Assembly (NCBI RefSeq): GCF_900188065.1 | Contig: NZ_FZNQ01000008.1 | Coordinates: 1 to 64,000, forward strand | DNA from: Halorubrum vacuolatum | GTDB lineage: Archaea > Halobacteriota > Halobacteria > Halobacteriales > Haloferacaceae | DNA length: 64,000 nucleotides | Reading direction: 5' to 3' | Part shown: piece after piece, positions 35,068 to 43,728 of the stretch | Position numbering within the stretch: position 1 is the first letter of the stretch | Layout: each line of letters starts with the position of its first letter | Notes under the pieces: generated by a model | The model's database searches: none | The model's input: the letters and a program-made list of their open reading frames with translations, nothing else | Told to the model about the DNA's origin: nothing | Made by a program: the position numbers and the translations under genes

Positions 35068-36197
35068 CTGGCGATCAGCACGCGATCGACTGTGCGATCG
35101 TCCGTGGTGGCACGAGCAAAGGGGTGTTCATTCCTCGCGAGAATCTTCCGGCAACGGACCCTGACGGCGCGATCCTCTCGCTTTTCGGCAGCCCTGACGA
35201 TCGCCAGATCGACGGGCTCGGCGGTGCCACCTCGACGACCTCGAAGCTCATGATCGTCTCCGAAAGCGATCGGGAGGGGATCGACATCGAGTACACCTTC
35301 GGACAGGTCGCGGTCGACGAACCGGTCATCGACTACGGCGGCAACTGTGGTAACCTCACGTGTGCCATCGGTTCCTTCGCGATAGATGAGGGCATGGTCG
35401 AGGTCGATCCCGATGCCGAAAGCCGGACGCTTGAACTGTTCAACACCAACACCGAGGCGGCGATCACCCAGACCGTGCCGCTCGTGGATGGTCGGGCGGC
35501 GACCGTCGGCGAGTTCAAAGTCCACGGCGTCCCGGGTACGGGGGCGCGGATCGACACGACGTTTCACGACCCGGCGGGGGCCGTGACGGACGGACTCTAT
35601 CCGCTTGGAGGCCCGATCGTCGAGATTCCGTTCGAGGACGGATCCATCGAGGCGAGCGTCGTCGACGTCACGACGCCCATCGCGTTCGTTCGCGCGGCCG
35701 ACCTCGGCTTGACGGCGACCGAGGGGCGTGCGGAGATCGACGGCAACGAGGAACTCTTGGAGCGACTTGAGACGCTGCGGGGAATCGTCGCCGCCGAACT
35801 CGGCATGGTCGATGAGCCGGAACGCGCCCGTATCGAGACCCCTGGCTATCCGAAGCTCGTCTTCGTCGCCCCCCCGACCGACTACACGACGCCGGAAGGC
35901 GGCGATGTCGACGCGGCGGAGATCAACCTGACGGCGCGATATATGAGCATGCAGAAGCTTCATCCCGTCTACGCGGTCACCGGCGTTTCGTGTACGGCGG
36001 CGGCCGCCCAGTTGCCGGGAACGATCCCGAACGAGGTCGCCGAACTCTCCGGTGAGACCGTAACGCTCGGGCATCCCAAGGGAACGATGGCTGCGACCGC
36101 GACGGTCGACGCCGACGCCGAAACGGTCGGATCCGTGACGGTCTACCGGACCCAGCGCCGGCTGATGGACGGGACCGGTTACTACCGACGCGACTGA
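35064..36197 (+). CDS. PrpF-family isomerase/tautomerase, paralogue 2
   Basis: This is a 377-residue PrpF protein: [60 protein letters not shown] and [14 protein letters not shown] match the active-site blocks (Lys and Cys regions) of aconitate/methylaconitate isomerases. It is translated with the TcuA-like dehydrogenase (ATGA overlap), so it likely acts on the dehydrogenase product, e.g. trans- and cis-aconitate interconversion (inference). It is clearly a paralogue of the protein at 31108-32259 but diverged. Confidence 0.87.
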   Translation: MTGDQHAIDCAIVRGGTSKGVFIPRENLPATDPDGAILSLFGSPDDRQIDGLGGATSTTSKLMIVSESDREGIDIEYTFGQVAVDEPVIDYGGNCGNLTCAIGSFAIDEGMVEVDPDAESRTLELFNTNTEAAITQTVPLVDGRAATVGEFKVHGVPGTGARIDTTFHDPAGAVTDGLYPLGGPIVEIPFEDGSIEASVVDVTTPIAFVRAADLGLTATEGRAEIDGNEELLERLETLRGIVAAELGMVDEPERARIETPGYPKLVFVAPPTDYTTPEGGDVDAAEINLTARYMSMQKLHPVYAVTGVSCTAAAAQLPGTIPNEVAELSGETVTLGHPKGTMAATATVDADAETVGSVTVYRTQRRLMDGTGYYRRD

Positions 36198-36206
36198 GCT
36201 TTAGAC

Positions 36207-36223
36207 GTCCCGCGATGCGGGAC
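36207..36223. promoter_or_regulatory. Inverted repeat before the IclR gene
   Basis: GTCCCGC (36207-36213) and GCGGGAC (36217-36223) are perfect arms around GAT. It lies just before a TATA-like CTTATG (36225-36230) and about 30 bases before the IclR start. It could be an autoregulatory operator or a terminator for the PrpF gene, whose stop is 10 bases earlier. Confidence 0.45.
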
Positions 36224-36253
36224 ACTTATGCGTGCCGATGGCGACACTCACCT

Positions 36254-37006
36254 ATGACAGACGGGAGCGACCGAACGCGGGTGAAGTCCGTCGAGACGGC
36301 GTTGGACGTCATTGAGTACATCCATCGGGAGCGTTCGGCGACGATCGGAGAGGTCGCTGACGCCCTCGGGATCGGTAAAAGCACCGCTCACCGCCACCTC
36401 ACGACCCTTCACGACCGTCGGTACGTGACCCGTGAGGATGACCGATACCGGCTGAGCCTTCGATTTCTCACCTTCGGCGGCCGGACGGTATATGAACTTC
36501 CCGCACGGGAGATGATCGAACGCAAGGTCGAACAACTGTGTGATGAAACGGGTGAGCGGGCACAGTTCGTCATCGAGGAGCACGGTGAGCGGGTCTACGC
36601 CTATACGCACGCCGGCCCTAATGCCGTCCGCACGGATGCCGCAGTCGGAAAACGCGGGCCGCTACACGTAAGCGCCGCCGGGAAGGCCATCCTCGCGCAC
36701 CTCCCGGTCGAACGACGGGAGGCGCTCATCACGGAGGTGTCCGATGACGCGTCGCTCGGTGCGCGTCGGGTTCGAGAGGAGCTCGCGGCGGTCCGCGAGC
36801 GCGGATACGCGTTTAATGATGAGGAGTCGACGACGGGGTTGCGGGCCGTCGGCGTGCCGGTCGCCTGTCCCGACGGACGCGTGCTCGGCGCGATCAGTGT
36901 CTCCGGGCCCGCAAACCGACTGACCGGTGCCTACTTTCGTGAGGAGATCCCGGTGCTCCTGCTCGGTGCGGTCAACGAGATCGAATTGAACCTGAAATAT
37001 CGCTGA
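36254..37006 (+). CDS. IclR-family transcriptional regulator
   Basis: This is a 250-residue regulator. An N-terminal winged helix (about 8-70: VKSVETALDVIEYIHRERSA, GEVADALGIGKSTAHRHLTT) is joined to the IclR effector domain with RGPLHVSAAGKAILAHLP, STTGLRAVGVPVACPDGRVL and GAISVSGPANRLTGAYF. IclR proteins respond to small carboxylates or aromatic acids. It is the last gene of the catabolic block and the obvious regulator for it. ATG 36254 excludes a poor upstream extension. Confidence 0.92.
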   Translation: MTDGSDRTRVKSVETALDVIEYIHRERSATIGEVADALGIGKSTAHRHLTTLHDRRYVTREDDRYRLSLRFLTFGGRTVYELPAREMIERKVEQLCDETGERAQFVIEEHGERVYAYTHAGPNAVRTDAAVGKRGPLHVSAAGKAILAHLPVERREALITEVSDDASLGARRVREELAAVRERGYAFNDEESTTGLRAVGVPVACPDGRVLGAISVSGPANRLTGAYFREEIPVLLLGAVNEIELNLKYR

Positions 37007-37733
37007 CGGCCCCGATCGGTGACTTTCATCCCGTAATGTAGAACAGCTCTAGCCCACGAGACGCTTTTGAGTCCCGAACTCGGCCTCTTTCGGACGGTTC
37101 ATCGTGTGATGTCGGCGTTTTCGACGATCTGGACCGGTCGTTGGGATCGTCGGATCGAACCGCATCCCGCGATTCGAAACGATGTGTCACTGGACGATCC
37201 GAGAACTTGCATTTTCACCCGATCTCAAAACAATTACAAACGTATGAATGTAATTTCTTTGATTCCTGTACCGGCTGCAGGCAGCGGGTTCCACCCCGCG
37301 TGGTGGATCCGGCTAATATTATATATTCTGTTATACTAAAATAATGAAATGTATAAATAGTTTATTACTGCCTCCGCCACAACGAACGCGATCTCATATC
37401 GTTTCCAATCCCTGAATATATATTCTCTTCTCATTCGTGTTTTTGCACACGGGATTCTTATCTGAACCTGCGTTAGAACTATCTTATTGGGCCGATATGG
37501 GCGGTTAATCGACGTAATGCGAAAATGAGCGACGGAACGAATTCTCGAGTGTCAGCTATTGGATACGATTCCGATCGAGTATTATTAAACCATGATCGAG
37601 TTCACCGTTCTATGACTGTTAAATAAACTAGGTCTTGTTTATTATCAAATTGAATATGTTTCGCGTGGACGTTCGCGTCCGCTCCGTTTCGGCGGGGCCG
37701 TGAATTATATGTATCGCCGACGGTGTATCGGAT
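37007..37733. other. Long AT-rich intergenic region without supported gene
   Basis: These 727 bases between the IclR and phosphodiesterase genes are much richer in A+T than the rest of the window, with TATA-like runs at about 37315-37370 and 37605-37660. There is no convincing coding frame, tRNA or IS end. A short GC stretch near 37272-37312 (GCGGGTTCCACCCCGC) could form a hairpin. A TATA-like AATTATATG (about 37703-37711) serves the phosphodiesterase gene. Confidence 0.5.
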
Positions 37734-38258
37734 ATGCTCGTCGTCGTCTCCGATACGCACAGCAGCGAAACTCACCGACTGCGTGGACGAACCCTCGCCG
37801 CCGTTCGGGAAGCGGATCTGGTCGTTCACGTCGGTGACTTCTATCGAGAGCCCGTGCTCGATGCCTTCGAGGTGGAGGCGACGACGCTTCGGGCAGTCTA
37901 CGGCAACAACGACGACGCGGCGATCCGCGATCGCGTCCCGAAGGCGAGAACCGTCGAGTATGCGGGCGTCCGGTTCGCCGTCACCCATCGACATCGCGGC
38001 GGGGACACCGGTCTCGTGATGTTCGGTCGCGAGCGCGACGCCGACGCCGTGATCTATGGCCATAGCCACAAGCCTCGGTTCGACGCCACGACGTCGCTGC
38101 CGCTGCTCAATCCCGGCAGTCACGCACAGCCTCGCGGCAACCGCGCGGCCCATGCGGAGCTCGATCCGATCGATGACGCCGGTGGCGGTGACGGGCTGCT
38201 CGGTCGACTCGTCACCCCTACGGGTGAGGTGTTCCGTGAGTTCCAGATCGACGGCTGA
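37734..38258 (+). CDS. YfcE/MJ0936-type metallophosphoesterase
   Basis: This is a 174-residue calcineurin-like phosphoesterase with all metal motifs: DTHS at the start (SDTHSSET), VVHVGDFY, YGNNDD, THRHRGG and IYGHSHKP. These enzymes hydrolyse phosphodiesters or phosphomonoesters with two metal ions. The cellular substrate is unknown. It stands alone upstream of the acetate module, 143 bases from acs. Confidence 0.88.
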   Translation: MLVVVSDTHSSETHRLRGRTLAAVREADLVVHVGDFYREPVLDAFEVEATTLRAVYGNNDDAAIRDRVPKARTVEYAGVRFAVTHRHRGGDTGLVMFGRERDADAVIYGHSHKPRFDATTSLPLLNPGSHAQPRGNRAAHAELDPIDDAGGGDGLLGRLVTPTGEVFREFQIDG

Positions 38259-38401
38259 CCGGACGTGTCACCGGCTGACTCGGGTGTTGGAGCTCGGTTA
38301 CAATGCCTCCCTCGTCTGTACCGCTCTCGACCACCTCCACCCTGCTCGCTTACATCCATCCTGATCTTTTATATGGGATGCTTCATATTCACTGATACGC
38401 C

Positions 38402-40393
38402 ATGGAAGAAGGTGACGGCCAACTGGAGGCGAGACTTGCTGAAGGCGATGTGTTCGAACCGTCGGAATCGTTCATGGAAGGCGCGAACGTCTCCGATCCC
38501 GATATCTATGATGAGTTCGAGGAGAATTGGCCGGAGTGCTGGGAGGCTGCGGCCGACCTGCTCGAGTGGGAGTCCCCGTATGAGCAGGTGTTGGACGACT
38601 CGAACCCGCCGTTTTACGAGTGGTTCACCGAGGGAAAACTCAACGCGTCCGCGAACTGTCTCGATCGACATCTCGACGATCGTGGCGATGAGGTCGCCAT
38701 CGAGTGGATCGGCGAGCCCGTCGAGGAGGCGAACCGGTCGTTCACCTACGCCGAGTTACACCGGGAAGTAAACGAGTTTGCCGCGGCGCTCCGCGAGCTC
38801 GGTGTCGGCGAGGACGACATCGTCACGATGTATATGCCGATGATCCCGGAGCTGCCGATCGCGATGTTGGCGTGTGCGCGGATCGGCGCGCCTCACAGCG
38901 TCGTCTTCGCGGGCTTCTCCGCGGAGGCGCTTGCGACCCGGATGAACGCCGCCGATTCCGAGTACCTCGTCACCTGTGACGGCTACTATCGCCGCGGCGA
39001 TCCGCTCGACCACCTCGACAAAGCGAACGAGGGGCTGGATGCGGTCGAACACGAGACGTCGACCGTGGTCGTCGACCGCTTGGGCGCCAACGACGACGAC
39101 TTCGGCCACGACCTGACCGACGATCAGTACGACTACGGGGCGCTCGTCGAGGACAACGCGGGCGCCGAGGTCGACCCGGTCGTCCGGGACGCCGAGGACA
39201 TGCTGTTTCTCATGTACACCTCGGGGACGACGGGCCAACCCAAAGGCGTCAAACACACCACCGGCGGCTACCTCTCGTGGGCGTCGTGGACCTCACAGGC
39301 GGTTCTCGACGTGAAACCCGAGGACACCTACTTCTGTGCGGCCGATATCGGCTGGATCACGGGTCACTCATACATCGTCTACGGGCCGCTCGCGCTCGGA
39401 ACCACGACGATGATGTACGAGGGAACCCCGGACTATCCCGACCGTGACCGGCTCTGGGAGATCATCGACGAGTACGACGCGACCCAGCTGTACACCGCCC
39501 CGACGGCCATCCGGGCGTTCATGAAGTGGGGCACGACGTACCCCGAAGGTTACGACCTCTCCTCGCTGCGGCTGCTCGGAACGGTCGGGGAGCCGATCAA
39601 CCCGCGCGCGTGGAAGTGGTATTACACGCACATCGGCAACGAGGAGTGCCCCATCGTCGACACGTGGTGGCAGACGGAGACTGGCGGGATGATGGTCACG
39701 ACGTTGCCGGGGATCAAGGATATGAAGCCGGGTGCCGCTGGGCCGCCGTTGCCGGGCGTCGACGTGCGGATCGTTGACGCCACAGGTGAGGAGGTCGACG
39801 CCGGACAGGCCGGCTACCTCACGGTCCAGAAGCCGTGGCCGGGGATGTTGCGCACCCTCTATCGGAACGACGAGCGGTACATCCGGGAGTACTGGGCGGA
39901 GTACTCCGATACCGAGAGCGACGATCCCGATGACTGGGTATACTTCCCGGAGGACGGCGCGAAGATCGACGAGGACGGCTACATCACCGTCCTCGGTCGT
40001 GTCGACGACGTGATCAACGTCTCCGGGCATCGGCTCGGAACGATGGAGATCGAATCGGCCATCGTCGGCGTCGAAGGGGTTGCGGAGGCAGCCGTCGTCG
40101 GCGGCGACCACGACCTCAAAGGCGAGGCCGTCTACGCGTACGTCATCACCGAAGACGGCTACGAGGGCGGTGACGAACTCCGCGAACGCATCATCGCCGG
40201 CGTGGAGGAGGCGATCGGCCCGATCGCCCGCCCCGAACAGGTCGTCTTCACGCCCGATCTGCCGAAGACGCGCTCGGGGAAGATCATGCGTCGACTGCTC
40301 GAGAACATCGCCGACGGCGACGAACTCGGGAACACGAGCACGCTTCGTAACCCCGAGATCGTGGAGGACATCCAGAAACAGGTGCAGGGATAG
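38402..40393 (+). CDS. acs: Acetate-CoA ligase (AMP-forming)
   Basis: This is a 663-residue acetyl-CoA synthetase, close to full length for the family. P-loop YTSGTTGQPKGVKHTTGGYL, ADIGWITGHSYIVYGPL, the acetate-pocket Trp in DTWWQTETGGMMVTTLPG, hinge and CoA region GRVDDVINVSGHRLGTMEIE and the C-terminal acetylatable Lys motif KTRSGKIMRRLLENI are all present. It makes acetyl-CoA from acetate, ATP and CoA. A TATA-like TTTTATATG lies about 30 bases before ATG 38402. Its neighbours are an acetate-type symporter and a Usp protein. Confidence 0.96.
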   Translation: MEEGDGQLEARLAEGDVFEPSESFMEGANVSDPDIYDEFEENWPECWEAAADLLEWESPYEQVLDDSNPPFYEWFTEGKLNASANCLDRHLDDRGDEVAIEWIGEPVEEANRSFTYAELHREVNEFAAALRELGVGEDDIVTMYMPMIPELPIAMLACARIGAPHSVVFAGFSAEALATRMNAADSEYLVTCDGYYRRGDPLDHLDKANEGLDAVEHETSTVVVDRLGANDDDFGHDLTDDQYDYGALVEDNAGAEVDPVVRDAEDMLFLMYTSGTTGQPKGVKHTTGGYLSWASWTSQAVLDVKPEDTYFCAADIGWITGHSYIVYGPLALGTTTMMYEGTPDYPDRDRLWEIIDEYDATQLYTAPTAIRAFMKWGTTYPEGYDLSSLRLLGTVGEPINPRAWKWYYTHIGNEECPIVDTWWQTETGGMMVTTLPGIKDMKPGAAGPPLPGVDVRIVDATGEEVDAGQAGYLTVQKPWPGMLRTLYRNDERYIREYWAEYSDTESDDPDDWVYFPEDGAKIDEDGYITVLGRVDDVINVSGHRLGTMEIESAIVGVEGVAEAAVVGGDHDLKGEAVYAYVITEDGYEGGDELRERIIAGVEEAIGPIARPEQVVFTPDLPKTRSGKIMRRLLENIADGDELGNTSTLRNPEIVEDIQKQVQG

Positions 40394-40527
40394 GCGACGA
40401 CCCCGTCTTTCGAGCATCGCATCGACGAGATCGGGTACGGCTCCCGTGTGACCACCGAATCGACGAGACCGAATACGGAACCCGGACGGCCACGAATATG
40501 CGAGATAAACACACGCACGACGCATCC

Positions 40528-40968
40528 ATGACGGACACAGAGCCACAAGACGAATCGACACCCCAACGAGTTCGTGCCGACGGCGGACGAAGCGACGTCG
40601 AGATCGAACGCGAAATCGACTATCTGGACGTCGAGATCAATCTCCTGAAGCCCGCGACGCCGTTTATGCGCGATCACCTTCGGGTGATCTGGATCGGCTT
40701 TGGGATCTGGGTAGTCACCACGTTCGGCCCGATCACCGCGACACGGATCGCCCCGGATCTGATGACGACGCCGATGCCGATACTCGAGTTCCCGTTGCAC
40801 TACTTCCTCATCGCCATCGTCGCCCCGTCTTCCGCGCTGATATTGTCGGTGTGGTACGCCAAAAAGCGGGACGAGATCGACGAAAAGTACGGTATCGAGC
40901 AGGTAACGACCGAACCGGCGGACGAGCGTGCAGCGGCCGCCGCGGCTGACGGAGGAACCGACGAATGA
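40528..40968 (+). CDS. DUF4212-type small subunit of sodium:solute symporter
   Basis: This is a 146-residue protein (from ATG 40528) with two TM helices (about 53-73 and 88-110: WIGFGIWVVTTFGPITATRI, YFLIAIVAPSSALILSVWYA). An acidic N-terminal tail and a charged C-terminal tail flank them. The shape, and its position directly before an SSS symporter with an ATGA overlap, match the small subunit of two-component (VC_2705-like) acetate symporters. An in-frame ATG 10 codons earlier (40498) is possible, but the TATA-like AATATGCG suits the later start. Confidence 0.82.
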   Translation: MTDTEPQDESTPQRVRADGGRSDVEIEREIDYLDVEINLLKPATPFMRDHLRVIWIGFGIWVVTTFGPITATRIAPDLMTTPMPILEFPLHYFLIAIVAPSSALILSVWYAKKRDEIDEKYGIEQVTTEPADERAAAAAADGGTDE

Positions 40969-42650
40969 GCGGCGTAGCGGTCCTGTTACAGACCGACGAT
41001 CTGCTCCCCGAGGGGCTCGACATCTCGTTCAAACTCGTCCCCGGTATCATCGTCGTCTCGATGATGCTGCTGTTTCTGGCGATCGGGTTCATCTTCAAGG
41101 TGGCCGACACCGACGATATGTGGGTCGCCGGCCGCTCGATCGGCAACGTCGAAAACGGCATGGCGATCGGGGCGAACTGGATGTCCGCCGCCTCATATCT
41201 CGGCATGGCGGCAGTTATCGCGCTCTCGGGCGTCTACGGGCTGGCGTTCGTCGTCGGCTGGACGACCGGCTACTTCGTGTTGTTGATCTTCATGGCCGCC
41301 CAGATGCGCCGGTTCGGGAAGTACACCGCACCGGATTTCGTCGGGGATCGATTCAACTCGGACGGCGCGCGTGCGCTCGCGGCCATCACGACCTTCCTCC
41401 TCGCGTTCGTCTACGCGCTCGGACAGGCGGTCGGAATGGGGTTGGTCGGGATGTACATCCTCGGCGACCTCAACAACGTGGTCACCATTCCCGGCCTCGA
41501 CGCGTACCAGGCGATGATGGTGCTGTTTATGATCGTCACCATCTCCTATCTCGCCCTCTCGGGAATGCTCGGTGCGACCAAGAACATGGCGCTGCAGTAC
41601 ATCATCCTCATCGTCGCGTTCCTCGTGGGGCTGTCCGTCACCGGCTGGACGTCCGGCTATTCGACGATCCTCCCACAGATCGAATACGGGATGTTGATAA
41701 GCGAACTCGGAGCGGAATTCTCCGATCCGTTCGCGGGCGGGAGCTACTACCTCTGGGTCGCGACCTGTTTCAGCCTCGTGTTCGGAACGTGCGGGCTTCC
41801 ACACGTGTTGGTCCGGTTTTACACCGTCGACAACGAGCGCACCGCCCGCTGGTCGTGTACGTGGGGGCTGTTTTTCATCTGTGTACTGTACCTCTCCGCG
41901 CCCGCGTTCGCTGCGTTCGGCACCGATCTGTACGCCCAGAACATCGCCGACCCATACGGGGATCCGGGTATGACGGACGCCGCAGCCGACGTGATCGTCG
42001 TGCTCGCCGCCCAGCTGTCGGGACTGCCGGAATGGCTGGTCGGATTCGTCGCTGCCGGCGGGATCGCCGCCGCCGTGGCAACGACCGCCGGACTCTTCAT
42101 CGCTGGGTCGTCGGCGATCGCACACGACATCTACGCGAACATCATCAACGAGGACGCGACACAGCGTCAGCAGGTGTTGGTCGGCCGCCTGAGCATCGTT
42201 GCGCTCGGCGTGCTCACCATCATCTTCTCGCTTGACCCGACGGCACCGATCGCGGCGCTCGTTTCGTTCGCGTTCTCGCTCGCCGCAATCGTGTTGTTCC
42301 CGATGTTCTTCCTCGGACTCTGGTGGGAGAACACCAACCGGCAGGGTGCGCTCGCCGGGATGACCAGCGGACTGATCATCTGGCTTATTCCGATGTTCAA
42401 CGAGGGACACTTCGGGAGCGGCTGGGGGATCGAGGTGATCGCCACGTGGATGCCCGCGATCGGCTCCGGCTTGATCGGGATGCCGATCGTCATGCTCATC
42501 ACCATCTTCGTCTCGTACGTCACCGACGAGCCGCCGGAGCGGACGAAGATGATGGTGCGCCAGTGTCACAGCCCGGAGCCGATGCCGCGTGACAAGACCG
42601 CGGCGGCGGTCGTCCGCGAAAAGAACGGGGAAACGCCCGCAGATGACTGA
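40965..42650 (+). CDS. SSS-family sodium:acetate-type symporter, large subunit
   Basis: This is a 561-residue membrane protein with about 13 TM helices. Sodium:solute symporter patterns are present: DMWVAGRSIGNVENGMAIGA, ANWMSAASYLGMAAVIALSG, GKYTAPDFVGDRFNSDGARA and the motif FGTCGLPHVLVRFYTVDNER, typical of ActP-like acetate/monocarboxylate carriers. It overlaps the DUF4212 gene (ATGA) and is followed after 2 bases by a Usp gene. With acs upstream, uptake of acetate or a short monocarboxylate is the likely role. Confidence 0.92.
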   Translation: MSGVAVLLQTDDLLPEGLDISFKLVPGIIVVSMMLLFLAIGFIFKVADTDDMWVAGRSIGNVENGMAIGANWMSAASYLGMAAVIALSGVYGLAFVVGWTTGYFVLLIFMAAQMRRFGKYTAPDFVGDRFNSDGARALAAITTFLLAFVYALGQAVGMGLVGMYILGDLNNVVTIPGLDAYQAMMVLFMIVTISYLALSGMLGATKNMALQYIILIVAFLVGLSVTGWTSGYSTILPQIEYGMLISELGAEFSDPFAGGSYYLWVATCFSLVFGTCGLPHVLVRFYTVDNERTARWSCTWGLFFICVLYLSAPAFAAFGTDLYAQNIADPYGDPGMTDAAADVIVVLAAQLSGLPEWLVGFVAAGGIAAAVATTAGLFIAGSSAIAHDIYANIINEDATQRQQVLVGRLSIVALGVLTIIFSLDPTAPIAALVSFAFSLAAIVLFPMFFLGLWWENTNRQGALAGMTSGLIIWLIPMFNEGHFGSGWGIEVIATWMPAIGSGLIGMPIVMLITIFVSYVTDEPPERTKMMVRQCHSPEPMPRDKTAAAVVREKNGETPADD

Positions 42651-42652
42651 CA

Positions 42653-43129
42653 ATGAGTGAGACGATGTACAAACGGATCCTGATCCCGACGGACGGTAGC
42701 GACGTGGCGGAGAACGCGGTGGATCACGCGATGGTCCTCGCGAAACAGTTTGACGCCGAGGTACATGCGCTCTTCGTGGCGGACACCGACGCCGTCCACT
42801 ACGCGCTCGGCACCGAGCAGGTCGATCGGATCCGCCAAGGACGGTTCCCGGAGATGACCGAGCTGCGCGAGGACGCCGAGGCGGCGACCGGCTACGTTCG
42901 TGAACGGGCCGAAGCCGCCGGCCTCGAATTCGTCGAGCGTCACGCCGGCGGACAGCCCCACAACGTCATCGCCGATTACGCACGCGAGAACGACATCGAC
43001 CTCGTCGTGATGGGCAGTCACGGACGTGCCGGCGTGCGACGTGCGCTGTTAGGCAGCGTCACTGAGCGAACGCTTCGATCGACACACGTCCCAGTACTCG
43101 TGGTCGACTACCGAGCCGAAAAGGAGTGA
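42653..43129 (+). CDS. Universal stress protein (UspA family)
   Basis: This is a 158-residue single Usp domain: KRILIPTDGSDVAENAVDHA at the start and IDLVVMGSHGRAGVRRALLG with SVTERTLRSTHVPVLVVDY at the end, so the G-2x-G-9x-G(S) nucleotide motif is intact. It begins 2 bases after the stop of the symporter, in the same operon. Usp proteins next to transporters often tune them to energy status. Confidence 0.92.
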   Translation: MSETMYKRILIPTDGSDVAENAVDHAMVLAKQFDAEVHALFVADTDAVHYALGTEQVDRIRQGRFPEMTELREDAEAATGYVRERAEAAGLEFVERHAGGQPHNVIADYARENDIDLVVMGSHGRAGVRRALLGSVTERTLRSTHVPVLVVDYRAEKE

Positions 43130-43183
43130 CGGGCGGGGAAAGACTAAGGTAGCCGCTTTCCCTCCCTTCGATATCCGAGCACA

Positions 43184-43420
43184 ATGAGCATCAAAGAGCG
43201 CGTCATCGACCACGTCCGCGAAAATCGGACCGGGATGGTCCACGACCTGATCTTCGCCGTCGCGTGGGTCGCGCTGGTGTCGTTCCTGTTCGATTTCGTG
43301 TTCACGAGCGCCCCGCAGTGGGCCTTCTATCTGTTCATGCTCGCGGGGATCCCCGCGTACTTCGGCTTTTTCATCTCGTTGGAGATGGCCCGCGAGCAGC
43401 AGGCCGCCCGAAACGGGTAA
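43184..43420 (+). CDS. Small two-helix membrane protein
   Basis: This is a 78-residue protein with an N-terminal charged helix (MSIKERVIDHVRENRTG) and two TM segments (DLIFAVAWVALVSFLFDFVF and WAFYLFMLAGIPAYFGFFIS), ending with EMAREQQAARNG. No enzyme motif. I do not recognise a named family. It lies 54 bases after the Usp gene, in the same direction, and is convergent with another small membrane gene. Confidence 0.65.
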   Translation: MSIKERVIDHVRENRTGMVHDLIFAVAWVALVSFLFDFVFTSAPQWAFYLFMLAGIPAYFGFFISLEMAREQQAARNG

Positions 43421-43439
43421 TCGAACCCCTCCAGATCGG

Positions 43440-43667
43440 CTACTTCTCGCTCGTCTCTCTGGCTGCACGGACACGTTGTCGGAGACGAAACGCGAGGATA
43501 CTCACGATGCCGAACGTGACCGGCAACGCGTAGTCGCTCGGTGCGCCGCCGATCGCGTTTCCGAGCGTGATGCCGGCCATCAGCGCGAAAAGCAGCGACA
43601 ACAGTCCGGCGATGGGGACGACGAATCCCTCCGAAAACGCCGCACCGCGTCGGTCATCGTCTGCCAT
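43440..43667 (-). CDS. Small two-helix membrane protein
   Basis: This is a 75-residue protein with two TM segments (VVPIAGLLSLLFALMAGITL and YALPVTFGIVSILAFRL) and a basic C-terminal tail (RQRVRAARETSEK). It ends 20 bases from the end of the convergent small membrane gene and is upstream of grpE in the same direction (61 bases). No family assigned; a helix pair of this kind is common in haloarchaea. Confidence 0.6.
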   Translation of the reverse strand: MADDDRRGAAFSEGFVVPIAGLLSLLFALMAGITLGNAIGGAPSDYALPVTFGIVSILAFRLRQRVRAARETSEK

Positions 43668-43728
43668 GTGGACCGATCTCCGTGTACCGTGTTAAACCCC
43701 CGGCGACCGTGGCCCGTGCTGTCGCGAA

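Noticed and set aside
37272-37312. GCGGGTTCCACCCCGC, possible tRNA T-arm
   Set aside because: Loop has six instead of seven bases and there is no matching 5' acceptor strand upstream.
41193-42653. 486-codon minus-strand frame
   Set aside because: Shadow of the SSS symporter; His/Asp/Arg-rich and without motifs.
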